Source: Candidatus Sulfotelmatobacter sp. (GTDB lineage Bacteria; Acidobacteriota; Terriglobia; Terriglobales; Acidobacteriaceae). From it: a DNA stretch of 38,308 nt. Position 1 is the stretch's first letter; the number at the start of each line of letters is the position of its first letter. The stretch lies in NCBI GenBank assembly GCA_030041415.1, contig JASHNX010000221.1, forward strand, positions 1-38,308, given 5' to 3'. Position numbers and translations under genes: made by a program. The notes beneath the pieces were generated by a model. That model made no database searches. It was not told where the DNA came from and saw only the letters and a program-made list of their open reading frames with translations. This document shows, piece by piece, positions 10,584-18,731 of this stretch.

Positions 10584-10615
10584 AGGTAATGTTCCTTCCT
10601 GATTACCTGTTTTTT
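10584..10615 (+). promoter_or_regulatory. Inverted repeat with T-run in divergent gap
   Basis: AGGTAAT (10584-10590) and ATTACCT (10602-10608) form a 7-base stem with an 11-base loop, followed by GTTTTTT. The shape is that of a weak intrinsic terminator read rightwards, but no plus-strand gene ends just before it. It lies between two divergent genes, so an operator or an early attenuator of the FecR-mre transcript is equally possible. Confidence 0.25.
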
Positions 10616-10680
10616 GCGTTTCCTCGCTTGTGATAACTTTGAAATTACCGCATCTTCAAAAGGTTTGAATAAGGTTTTAG

Positions 10681-11973
10681 GTGCACGTGTCTTCGCAGAC
10701 TCGCAAACCGGGCGTCTATATTGCGTGGAAGACGATCACTTATCGCAGCGTGGCGTTGATGGTTCTCGCTGGCTGCCTGATCTTCTTGGTTGCGCTGCGT
10801 TTCACCTTTCCGCAATTTACCGAGAGCAGTCTTAAGACCGCCGGTGGCTTTGCCGACAGAGCCTTAGAGCGAGTCGCCGGCATGGCCCCGAAGGCGGGTA
10901 CAGGTGCGGTCACCGCACAGCAGGCGCATTTCACAGCGCTTGACGGCACGGTGCGAATCAAGAAAGGAAACGATAACAGTTGGATTGCCGCCGATTACAA
11001 CGTCCCGCTCGAGAAAGGGGACGTGGTGCAGACCGGCTCCGAAGGTATGGCAAAAGTGGTCTTCAACGACGGCACCAGTTATGTGGTGAAACAGGATTCC
11101 CTGATCGTCATTGAAGAGAACTCCGCGAACGACCAGCAGCAGACAAACGTGGCGGTTGCAGTCAGCACTGGAACCGTCGATCTTTCGACCGCGACGTATT
11201 CTCAAGGATCGAAGTCGCGGGTGATCGTGGCCGGGGCAACGGCATCCTTGGCTCCCGAGTCCGCCGCTCAGGTGCACAACGACCCCAAAGCCGACCAGCA
11301 TGAGATCTTGATGAAGAAGGGCGTTGGCGAAGTGACCCGTAACGGAGAAACTGTTCAGCTGGCAAACTGGGAAAAAGTGAGCTTCCAAGGGAAAGAAACG
11401 CACATGCAGAAGGAGCAGGAGATTGGACCGCCCACTCCGATTTCTCCAGCTAACATGGCGCCCATTTTCACTTCCGGCGAGGCAACCAAGGACGTGGAAT
11501 TTTCCTGGACGCCGATGGCTAACGCGATTGCGTATCGGTTGCAGATCTCACGCAATCCGTACTTTTCCTCTACTCTGGTCGACAAGCGGGTCAACACGGC
11601 AGACGTCAGCGTGACCAGCCTGGGCGAAGGCGCTTACTACTGGATGGTACAGTCGTATGACGCGGCCGGAAAAGAATCGGTGGAGAGCGAAAAGAACCGC
11701 TTTACCATTATTCCCAAGAGCAAACAGGCCGAAGTGATCGATTTGGAGTTGGATCCCTTCATCCAACATGGTCATGTGATTGAGATATCGGGCAAGACAC
11801 AGGTAGGGGCGCGAGTGATGGTGAATGGGCGGGAAGTGCCGATGGTCACGATGGACGGCACGTTCCACTACTTCACCCCACCACTGGCTACGGGTGAAGC
11901 TGTGATTACGGTCACAGCACAGACCGCCCAGGGTGGGGTTAATACGCAGCAGAAGAAGATTATTATTCAGTAA
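10681..11973 (+). CDS. Membrane-anchored FecR-domain protein
   Basis: The 430-residue protein has a short cytosolic tail, one membrane helix at about residues 21-40, and a large part outside. A FecR domain spans about 85-215, recognisable from GTVRIKKG, PLEKGDVVQTGSEGMAKVVFNDGTSYVV and VAVSTGTVDLST. It is followed by a fibronectin-type-III-like segment (about 260-345, FSWTPMANAIAYRLQIS and AYYWMVQSYDAAGKES) and a C-terminal Ig-like domain (about 350-430, VIEISGKTQVGARVMVNGREV). Classic FecR relays iron signals to an ECF sigma factor, but no sigma or anti-sigma gene is nearby. Position 75 bases before mreB suggests a wall-associated role. The start is the GTG at 10681 after AAGG. Confidence 0.82.
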   Translation: MHVSSQTRKPGVYIAWKTITYRSVALMVLAGCLIFLVALRFTFPQFTESSLKTAGGFADRALERVAGMAPKAGTGAVTAQQAHFTALDGTVRIKKGNDNSWIAADYNVPLEKGDVVQTGSEGMAKVVFNDGTSYVVKQDSLIVIEENSANDQQQTNVAVAVSTGTVDLSTATYSQGSKSRVIVAGATASLAPESAAQVHNDPKADQHEILMKKGVGEVTRNGETVQLANWEKVSFQGKETHMQKEQEIGPPTPISPANMAPIFTSGEATKDVEFSWTPMANAIAYRLQISRNPYFSSTLVDKRVNTADVSVTSLGEGAYYWMVQSYDAAGKESVESEKNRFTIIPKSKQAEVIDLELDPFIQHGHVIEISGKTQVGARVMVNGREVPMVTMDGTFHYFTPPLATGEAVITVTAQTAQGGVNTQQKKIIIQ

Positions 11974-12048
11974 ACAAGATCCTCACGTGCAAATTGGATC
12001 AGGCATCGCGGTCAGTCAGAAACCAACAGGCGGAAGGCAGAGTTTGTC

Positions 12049-13107
12049 ATGTCGAGCAACGGATTTCATTCATCGCGTTCACACAATCTGAGGTCGCTGT
12101 TCAGCTTATTCTCAAGCGACCTCGCGATCGATCTCGGTACGGCCAATACTTTGGTCTATGCGCGAGGCAAGGGCATAGTCGTCAACGAGCCTTCCATTGT
12201 CGCCATCAATAAGAATACGGGCGAAGTCGAAGCTGTCGGCAAAGAAGCGAAAGAGATGCTCGGTCGGACGCCGGGCAATATTGTCGCCATCAAGCCAATG
12301 AAAGATGGAGTGATCGCCGACTTCAAAGTCACCGAGAAGATGCTCAATTATTTCATTCAGAAAGCCCACAACCGGAAGATGCTGGTGCACCCGCGAATCG
12401 TGATCGGAGTGCCTTCCGAGATCACGCAGGTCGAGAAGCGGGCGGTTATGGACTCTGCCTATCGCGCGAAAGCGAGCGAAGTGCACCTCGTGGAGCAAGC
12501 CATGGTCGCGGCAATCGGCGCGGGGTTGCCAATTACCGAGCCGAGCGGGAACATGGTCGTGGATATCGGTGGAGGAACGACTGACATCGCGGTGATTTCG
12601 CTAAGTGGCATCGTATATTCGCGTTCGGTACGGATGGCGGGCAATCAGATGGATGAAGCCATCATGAATTATCTGAAGCGCAAATATAACCTGCTGATCG
12701 GCGAGCGCACCGCCGAGCAGATCAAAATGGAGATCGGCTCCGCTCATCAACTCGACAAGCCCATGACCATGGAAATTAAAGGGCGCAACCTAATTGAAGG
12801 AGTTCCAAAGACCATCACAGTCGACGACGGCGAGATACGCGAGTCCTTGAGCGAGTGCGTGTCGACCATCATGAATGCGATCCGCGTGGCTCTGGAGCGC
12901 ACGCCACCGGAGCTTTCGGCGGACATCAGTGATCGGGGCATTGTACTCACCGGCGGCGGCGCGCTGCTGAAGAATCTGGATAAACGCATTCGCGAAGAGA
13001 CCGGGCTTCCAGTCTCGATTGCCGACGACCCGTTGTGCAGCGTGGTGCTGGGCACGGGCAAAATGCTCTCGGACTTCAAGCTGCTGCGAAAGATATCGAT
13101 CGAATAG
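12049..13107 (+). CDS. mreB: Rod shape-determining actin MreB
   Basis: This is bacterial actin, which forms membrane-bound filaments that steer lateral wall synthesis in rod-shaped cells. The 352-residue protein has the nucleotide-binding signatures: DLAIDLGTANTLVYARGKG near residues 24-42, VVDIGGGTTDIAVISLSG at about 168-185 and GIVLTGGGALLKNLD near 300. About 20 Ser/Phe-rich residues precede the conserved start; RSLFSLFSSDLAIDLG fits a short membrane-touching helix. It opens the classic mreBCD-mrdA-rodA order. A GGAAGG-type ribosome site precedes the ATG. Confidence 0.97.
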   Translation: MSSNGFHSSRSHNLRSLFSLFSSDLAIDLGTANTLVYARGKGIVVNEPSIVAINKNTGEVEAVGKEAKEMLGRTPGNIVAIKPMKDGVIADFKVTEKMLNYFIQKAHNRKMLVHPRIVIGVPSEITQVEKRAVMDSAYRAKASEVHLVEQAMVAAIGAGLPITEPSGNMVVDIGGGTTDIAVISLSGIVYSRSVRMAGNQMDEAIMNYLKRKYNLLIGERTAEQIKMEIGSAHQLDKPMTMEIKGRNLIEGVPKTITVDDGEIRESLSECVSTIMNAIRVALERTPPELSADISDRGIVLTGGGALLKNLDKRIREETGLPVSIADDPLCSVVLGTGKMLSDFKLLRKISIE

Positions 13108-13111
13108 CTGC

Positions 13112-13173
13112 GAGTCCTGAGCCCCGAGTCGCGAGCACAGGAACTCGGGACTCACAACTCGGGACTCGGGACT
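13112..13173. repeat. Direct and inverted CTCGGGACT repeats between mreB and mreC
   Basis: The 70-base gap is built from copies of one short word. AACTCGGGACT occurs at 13142-13152 and 13156-13166, with a further CGGGACT at 13167-13173. The left arm 13113-13129 is the reverse complement of 13157-13173 at 15 of 17 positions, so the RNA can fold into a long hairpin that ends five bases before the mreC ATG. No Shine-Dalgarno sequence is seen in front of mreC. It could act on expression or be a dispersed genomic repeat. Confidence 0.6.
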
Positions 13174-13177
13174 AGTT

Positions 13178-14458
13178 ATGGAATCCGTACTCGGCCGTCA
13201 TCGCAACCTGATCATCTTCCTCGGTGTGCTCTTCCTGCAGGCACTGGGATTGGCGGTGCAGGTTAAACGGGGCGGTCCCGATGAACAGGATACCCGGCTG
13301 ATTCGAATCTGGGCCGTCGATGCCATCACCCCCTTCGAGCGCGCCCTCATTCGCGTTCAAAACGGCGCGAGCGGTATTTGGCAGGAATATTTTTTCCTGC
13401 GGGGCGTACGCGCCGAGAACCGCAGGCTCAATGAGCAGATTGAGCAGATGCGGCTCGATCAGGTTCGTCTGAGCGAAGATGCAGGCCAGGCGCGGCGGCT
13501 GCAGCAATTACTCGCCTTCAAAGAACAGGTCATTGCCAGGACCGTGCCGGCTCAAGTCATCGGCTCCAGTGGCAGCGATCTTTCCAAGTCCATTTACATC
13601 GATAAGGGATCGGACGATGGAGTAGCCCAGGATATGCCGGTCATTACCGCAAGCGGCGTTGTCGGCAAAGTTTTGCGTGTATATCCTTCGACCTCCTTGG
13701 TCCTTTTAATCAACGATCAGAGCAGCGGGGTCGGCGCTCTTCTGGACAAGTCACGGCTCCAGGGTGTCGTGCACGGAACGCCGAATGGGGAACTGATGCT
13801 CGAACACATCATGAGCGATGAAAAAGTCGCCCCCGGCGAAACTGTATTAAGCAGTGGGGGCGATCAGATTTTCCCGAAAGGGTTTCCCATCGGGACGGTC
13901 ACACACGTCAGCCCGGGAAGAGAGATGTTTTTGAACATCAAAGTAAAACCCGCGGCGGATCTCAACCGGCTAGAAGAAGTCCTGGTTATCACCGCGAAAG
14001 AAGAACGTGAATCGGTGGCAGGAAACGGTGGCCGCATGCGAGCGGCGGATATTTTGGCGCAGCGTTTGCCTTCCGTTCCGGATAAACCTCTGACTGCTTC
14101 GACGCCTGGCGCAAATCCGGCGGGCGCCAAACCACAAACTGGCTTGCAAGCGAAGACCTCGTCGAAGCCGATCACGGGGAATACAAACATGACAGCCGGG
14201 GCCTCGCCGGCGGGTACTGCGAAAACAGCAAGCCCGGCCGCGGTGAACGCCAATGCCGACCCTCAGTCACCCCACATCAACATGGCGAACAGACCGGAGC
14301 GAGTGGCCGTTTCCGGTGATACCGCAGCGAAAAGCAAGGCTCCTGCCGAAAACGGTTTGAGTCCTCAAGTTTCTCTCGAGCCAGACGCCACCCCCGCGAA
14401 ACCCCTGAATCCGCCTTCGGCTCCTCAACCTGCACCGAGCGAAGACACTCCCCACTAG
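13178..14458 (+). CDS. mreC: Rod shape-determining protein MreC with long disordered tail
   Basis: MreC is a periplasmic scaffold, anchored by one N-terminal helix, that links MreB to PBP2-RodA and activates them. Here the helix is at about residues 10-27. A coiled coil follows (about 70-115, AENRRLNEQIEQMRLDQVRL), then the double beta-barrel domain (about 120-275) with IDKGSDDGVAQDMPVIT, VGKVLRVYPSTSLVLLIND and FPKGFPIGTVTHVSPG. The last 140 or so residues are rich in Ala, Pro, Thr and Lys and look disordered, making the protein longer than the roughly 280-370 residues usual for the family. mreD starts one base after its stop. Confidence 0.95.
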   Translation: MESVLGRHRNLIIFLGVLFLQALGLAVQVKRGGPDEQDTRLIRIWAVDAITPFERALIRVQNGASGIWQEYFFLRGVRAENRRLNEQIEQMRLDQVRLSEDAGQARRLQQLLAFKEQVIARTVPAQVIGSSGSDLSKSIYIDKGSDDGVAQDMPVITASGVVGKVLRVYPSTSLVLLINDQSSGVGALLDKSRLQGVVHGTPNGELMLEHIMSDEKVAPGETVLSSGGDQIFPKGFPIGTVTHVSPGREMFLNIKVKPAADLNRLEEVLVITAKEERESVAGNGGRMRAADILAQRLPSVPDKPLTASTPGANPAGAKPQTGLQAKTSSKPITGNTNMTAGASPAGTAKTASPAAVNANADPQSPHINMANRPERVAVSGDTAAKSKAPAENGLSPQVSLEPDATPAKPLNPPSAPQPAPSEDTPH

Positions 14459-14459
14459 C

Positions 14460-14978
14460 GTGCCCATCACCTACACATCGGGCGAGCAGATCGAGGTTTA
14501 CCGGTTCAGCATACCAGTCACCATCGGCGTTCCGCTGCTGGCGCTCTTCCTGCAAGCGTTTTTGCCGCGCCGCCTGCCGTTTTTCTCGATTTTCGATTTG
14601 CCATTGCTGGTGACGATTTTTTTCGCCATGGCACGCCGCAATCCAATCACCGGATTGTTCACGGGGGCCGGGATTGGGCTGGTGCAGGACATGCTGGGCG
14701 CCTATCCCATAGGAATCTTCGGCATCGCCAAGACGGTGGTCGGTTATGGCGCGTCGTCGCTTGGAGCGAAGCTTGATGTGGAGAATGCCGGTGCGCGCTT
14801 TCTGGTTACCCTTGGTTTCTATCTGGTTCACCAGGCGGTTTATTTCGCGGTTGCTCGCGGCATGGTGAACTTGACGATGAACTGGAGCTGGAGCCGTGGC
14901 ATCGTGGCCGGATTGGCCAATGCATTCTTGGGAGTCGGGTTGTACTTTGTACTGGATAAATTCAAGCAGAGAGCGTAA
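14460..14978 (+). CDS. mreD: Rod shape-determining protein MreD
   Basis: A 172-residue polytopic membrane protein with about five hydrophobic helices, the expected size for MreD, the small partner of MreC in the elongation complex. FFAMARRNPITGLFTGAGIGLVQDMLG matches the most conserved part of the family (RNP near one helix and the G-x-x-x-G-x-x-QD motif). The GTG start follows the mreC stop by one base and has no clear ribosome site, so coupled translation is likely. Confidence 0.92.
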   Translation: MPITYTSGEQIEVYRFSIPVTIGVPLLALFLQAFLPRRLPFFSIFDLPLLVTIFFAMARRNPITGLFTGAGIGLVQDMLGAYPIGIFGIAKTVVGYGASSLGAKLDVENAGARFLVTLGFYLVHQAVYFAVARGMVNLTMNWSWSRGIVAGLANAFLGVGLYFVLDKFKQRA

Positions 14979-15187
14979 AGCTACCGACTGGTTGTCGCCC
15001 TGCAGGGTTCGGCCCCAATTCAAACTCGAACTATTGGTTGCGCTCTGCCTGTGACTTAGGTTTTGCTTCGACCTTCGCGCCATACTCGGTCGGGGCTAGA
15101 ATAAGGAAACCGCACAAATCTCAAGAATCTCTGTCCACTTTGCTGTTACCGCAAAAACGGGAACTGAGACGTGTGAACTGACAACTG

Positions 15188-17158
15188 ATGCTCGGCCGTG
15201 ACGACAAAGTTTCGGAATTCCGCCTGACGGCAGCGCAATACATGATCCTGGCCATTTTCCTTGTACTGGCGTATGGGTTGTGGCGGCTGCAGGTCATGGA
15301 GAGCAATCTCTACGCCACGCTGGCGGAAAAGAACCGTATCCGAAATGTGCCGATCCTGGCTCCGCGCGGGAAGATTCTTGACCGCGAGGGTCGTACCATC
15401 GTCGACAATTACCCTTCGTTTTCCGCCCTCCTTTTGCGCGACACCCCGCATGACCTTAACGCCGACTCCGACTTGATCGCGCAAGGGCTGCATCTCGATC
15501 CTGACGACTTGCGGACACGTATCCGGACTTTCGCGTCGATGCCGCAGTACCAGCCGATTTTTTTGAAGGAAGACATCACGCCTGACGAGTTGGCCTTCAT
15601 CGATTCTCACCGTAACGAACTGCCGGAACTCGACACGATTGTGGCACATCGCAGGCTTTATCCGCGCAATGGGTTCATGGCGCATCTGATCGGCTACGTC
15701 GGGGAAGTCACGGAAGACATGCTGAACCAGCCGCAATTCGAGTTGTACAACCCCGGTGATGTTGTGGGAATTTCCGGCGTGGAACGGCAATACAACAACT
15801 TGCTGATAGGAACAAACGGCGCGCGCCGGGAACTGGTCAACAGCCATGGCCGAGAGGTCGGCCTTTTGGATGAAACCGATGCGATTCCCGGAAAACCATT
15901 GAAGCTCACCGTCGACATCGATCTCCAGATTGCTGCGGAAGAGGCGATGGAGGGCAAGAACGGCGCCATCATTGCCATGGATCCGCATACCGGCGAGATT
16001 CTTGCCATGGTCAGCGGACCCACGTTTGATCCCAATGATTTCTCGGTCCACATTTCGCGCGGGGAGTGGAACAAGCTGGTGGACGATCCCGACAAGCCAC
16101 TGCTTAACAAAGCGATTCAGGCACAATTGGCGCCCGGTTCGACTTTTAAGGTCGTTATGTCGGTTGCCGGATGGCAGGAAGGGATCGCACAGAGCCTTCG
16201 CGTTCACTGCAACGGCAGTGCCGATTTTTACGGCAGAAACTATAAGTGTTGGGTCTATTTCCTGCACCAGTCGCACGGCGATGTCGACCTTGAGAAAGCC
16301 ATTTATCAGTCCTGCGACGTATTCTTCTACACTCTCGCTGACCGCTTGGGAATTGAGCGCATCGCCAAGTATGCGAGCCTGCTCGGCTTGGGGCAGAAGA
16401 CTGGCATCGATCTGCCGAACGAAGTCAGCGGTGTAATGCCCTCGGAGGAGTGGAAGCTGCGCAACTTCCATCAGAAATGGTTTGCGGGAGAAACGATTTC
16501 GGTTGGGATCGGCCAGGGAGCAATCACAGTCACTCCTGTACAGTTGATCCGTGCCATCTCTGCCATATCCATGGGCGGCCGGATGGTTGTGCCGCATGTG
16601 GTCAATCCCTCTGGCTTGCCGCCCGGACTTTTGCAAACCGCCAATTACACCGAAGTAAAGAACATTCCGATCGATCCGGAGGGATGGAATTACATTACGG
16701 ACGCGATGGTGAAAGTTCTTCAACCGGGAGGCACGGCGCCGTCGGCGGGAGTCCCGGGCATAGAGATCGCGGGGAAGACAGGCTCAGCCCAGGTAGTCTC
16801 GCTGGCCCTACGCGCCAAGGCAAAGAACGAATCGGATTTTGCGCAGAACGGATGGTTTGTTGGTTTTACGCCACGCCGTAATCCCGACGTTGTGGTATGT
16901 GCCTTGTTCCAGGGCGGTGAGCACGGAAAATTAGCGGCGCGACTCGCTACCCAGGTGATTCAGGCTTACGTGGAAAAACAGCGCCGCTCGCCGCAAAAGG
17001 TGGCGCGAATATCGAAGCCGGAGAAGGTTGAGGTTGGGGCTCTGTGGAGCGAACCCGATCCCGACGGCAACAATTCGAAGCTGCAAATGGGAAGATTTGT
17101 TGTTGATCTTGCAAAGAAACCGCTCCCTCTGGCGATTGCTGCGCCGGGCGTGGAGTAG
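15188..17158 (+). CDS. mrdA: Penicillin-binding protein 2 (elongation transpeptidase)
   Basis: This class B penicillin-binding protein cross-links peptidoglycan during elongation in complex with RodA. The 656 residues include an N-terminal membrane helix (about 15-33), the pedestal region beginning RGKILDREGRTIVDN (60-74), and a transpeptidase domain. The active-site motifs are all present: Ser318-Thr-Phe-Lys321, Ser375-Cys-Asp377 (the SxN-type motif, as SCD in PBP2 proteins) and Lys530-Thr-Gly. The C-terminal 50 residues extend past the domain and are charged. A 209-base gap follows mreD, larger than other gaps in the cluster; the leader has no obvious Shine-Dalgarno and shows short AACTGA-type repeats just before the ATG. 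Confidence 0.96.
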   Translation: MLGRDDKVSEFRLTAAQYMILAIFLVLAYGLWRLQVMESNLYATLAEKNRIRNVPILAPRGKILDREGRTIVDNYPSFSALLLRDTPHDLNADSDLIAQGLHLDPDDLRTRIRTFASMPQYQPIFLKEDITPDELAFIDSHRNELPELDTIVAHRRLYPRNGFMAHLIGYVGEVTEDMLNQPQFELYNPGDVVGISGVERQYNNLLIGTNGARRELVNSHGREVGLLDETDAIPGKPLKLTVDIDLQIAAEEAMEGKNGAIIAMDPHTGEILAMVSGPTFDPNDFSVHISRGEWNKLVDDPDKPLLNKAIQAQLAPGSTFKVVMSVAGWQEGIAQSLRVHCNGSADFYGRNYKCWVYFLHQSHGDVDLEKAIYQSCDVFFYTLADRLGIERIAKYASLLGLGQKTGIDLPNEVSGVMPSEEWKLRNFHQKWFAGETISVGIGQGAITVTPVQLIRAISAISMGGRMVVPHVVNPSGLPPGLLQTANYTEVKNIPIDPEGWNYITDAMVKVLQPGGTAPSAGVPGIEIAGKTGSAQVVSLALRAKAKNESDFAQNGWFVGFTPRRNPDVVVCALFQGGEHGKLAARLATQVIQAYVEKQRRSPQKVARISKPEKVEVGALWSEPDPDGNNSKLQMGRFVVDLAKKPLPLAIAAPGVE

Positions 17159-17200
17159 AGTTCCGCTAACTTAGAACTGACAGCCGGGAACCGATTACTG

Positions 17201-18298
17201 ATGTCTCGCTATGTTTCATTTCGCGATTTCGACTGGCTGCTGCTGGTCTTTGTGCTCATGATTTGCGCTCTGGGCGTGATGGAGATCCAGAGCGCCACCG
17301 CGCACACAAAGTTCGCAGGGGCGAACGTGAAGCAGATGTATTGGGTCGTAGCAGGAATCGGATTGATGTTCCTCATGAGCATGGTGAGCTACCATGCCCT
17401 GCTCGATAAGATCCAGTGGTTTTATATTGCGGCGATCGCTTCGCTGATGGCCGTTCTGGTGTTTGGGACGAAGGCTTTGGGCGCGAAACGCTGGATCAAA
17501 ATACCTGGTGGAAACCACTTCCAGCCATCTGAGTGGGTAAAGCTGATCCTTATCCTCGCTGTCGCCAAATATTTCGCCGACATGCGGCAGCGGGAGCTTT
17601 CATGGTCTGACCTGCTCAAAGCCGGCGCGATCGTCGTTGTGCCGATGCTCATGGTTTTAAAGCAGCCGGATTTAGGCACCGCTCTTACCTACCTGCCTAT
17701 CGCTGCAATGGGGATCTTTCTCGGCGGCTTGCAATGGAAACAGGGGGTTATCATCGCCTTGCTGGCCACAATCGGTGTGGGGGCGGTATTTTTTATTCCA
17801 CGGGTTCATGTGCTGAAGTCTTATCAAAAGCAGCGGTTGACCAGCTTTGTCGATCCCGATCTCGACCCTCAGGGTTCGGGGTACCAAGTTGAGCAATCGC
17901 TGATCGCTGTGGGTTCCGGAGGACTGTGGGGCGGCAAAGGCTCGCAAACACACGGCGCTTTCTTACCGGTGCCGCAAACCGACTTCATCTTTGCGGCTTT
18001 TGCCGAAGAACACGGATTTGTCGGCGCTTTGGGGCTTCTGCTGTTATACTTCATAGTGCTGATGCGTTTGACCCAGAACGCACAAACAGCGCCCGACCGC
18101 GCTGGGACGTTCGTGGTGATGGGTGTGGTGGCTGTTCTCAGCTTTCATATCCTGGTCAACGTCGGTATGGTGGTCGGCTTCATGCCGGTCACTGGAATAC
18201 CTTTGCCGCTAATGAGTTACGGCGGGTCTTCCGTGCTTTTCATGTTTCTGGCGCTGGGGATGGTGATGAACGTCCGGATGCGCCGCTTTGTGAATTAA
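17201..18298 (+). CDS. rodA: SEDS peptidoglycan polymerase RodA
   Basis: RodA polymerises glycan strands from lipid II and works with PBP2 encoded just upstream (43-base gap). The 365-residue protein has about ten membrane helices and the SEDS signatures LKQPDLGTAL at about 148-157, the outside loop SGYQVEQSLIAVGSGGLWGKG-like segment with FLPVPQTDFIFAAFAEEHGF at about 253-272, and GIPLPLMSYGGSS near the end, which separates RodA/FtsW from other membrane proteins. Pairing with MrdA and MreBCD points to RodA rather than FtsW. Confidence 0.95.
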   Translation: MSRYVSFRDFDWLLLVFVLMICALGVMEIQSATAHTKFAGANVKQMYWVVAGIGLMFLMSMVSYHALLDKIQWFYIAAIASLMAVLVFGTKALGAKRWIKIPGGNHFQPSEWVKLILILAVAKYFADMRQRELSWSDLLKAGAIVVVPMLMVLKQPDLGTALTYLPIAAMGIFLGGLQWKQGVIIALLATIGVGAVFFIPRVHVLKSYQKQRLTSFVDPDLDPQGSGYQVEQSLIAVGSGGLWGGKGSQTHGAFLPVPQTDFIFAAFAEEHGFVGALGLLLLYFIVLMRLTQNAQTAPDRAGTFVVMGVVAVLSFHILVNVGMVVGFMPVTGIPLPLMSYGGSSVLFMFLALGMVMNVRMRRFVN

Positions 18299-18731
18299 CC
18301 GGCTGGGCCGACGATCCAGGAACGTTCAGAACGTAGTTCGGGGTTTTCTGAACTGCTAGAGTAGTTGCAAGTGAGTAATTGCCGCGCCGCGGGCGCGGCC
18401 CCAAAAATATCGATCGCTCTCGCGTGAAGAGAGCATTTCACCGGTCATTTCGAGCAGTGGAAGGCCGGGCAGGATTGAAGTACAAAGCGCCGCTGGCAGG
18501 GAAACGGCCCCCTCATACCGGAAACGGTTTCGAGAGTGCGGTCACAAACCGGCGGGCGAAAAGCGAAAAGTGCAAAAGATATCCAAGCTTGTGCAGCGGA
18601 TTCGGCCTAGGAATATTATTCTGAGCCTTAACCGTCCCTCGTCCAGGGTCTTTGTCGCGTCACTCGATCCTCCAGCTTTCCTCTTTTCGATCCGGTGAAC
18701 ACCTGCTGATCGCAGCAGGACCGGAGTATGC
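18299..18731. other. 433-base gap before rng with nested inverted repeats
   Basis: No convincing gene lies here. ACGTTC-A-GAACGT (18322-18334) is a perfect 13-base palindrome, and GTTCAGAA (18324-18331) also pairs with TTCTGAAC (18346-18353), so two exclusive foldings share one arm. No T-run follows, arguing against a plain terminator. The rest is GC-rich and structured-looking. The stretch may be a long leader of the RNase gene; E. coli RNase E controls its own level through its leader, but no matching element can be recognised here. Confidence 0.4.

Noticed and set aside
15146-16723. Minus-strand open frame of 525 codons
   Set aside because: Antisense to the PBP2 gene; a by-product of codon bias in a GC-rich gene, with no motif or ribosome site.
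18379-18624. Small plus-strand frame of 81 codons in the gap before rng
   Set aside because: Basic low-complexity translation, no ribosome site and no resemblance to a known small protein.
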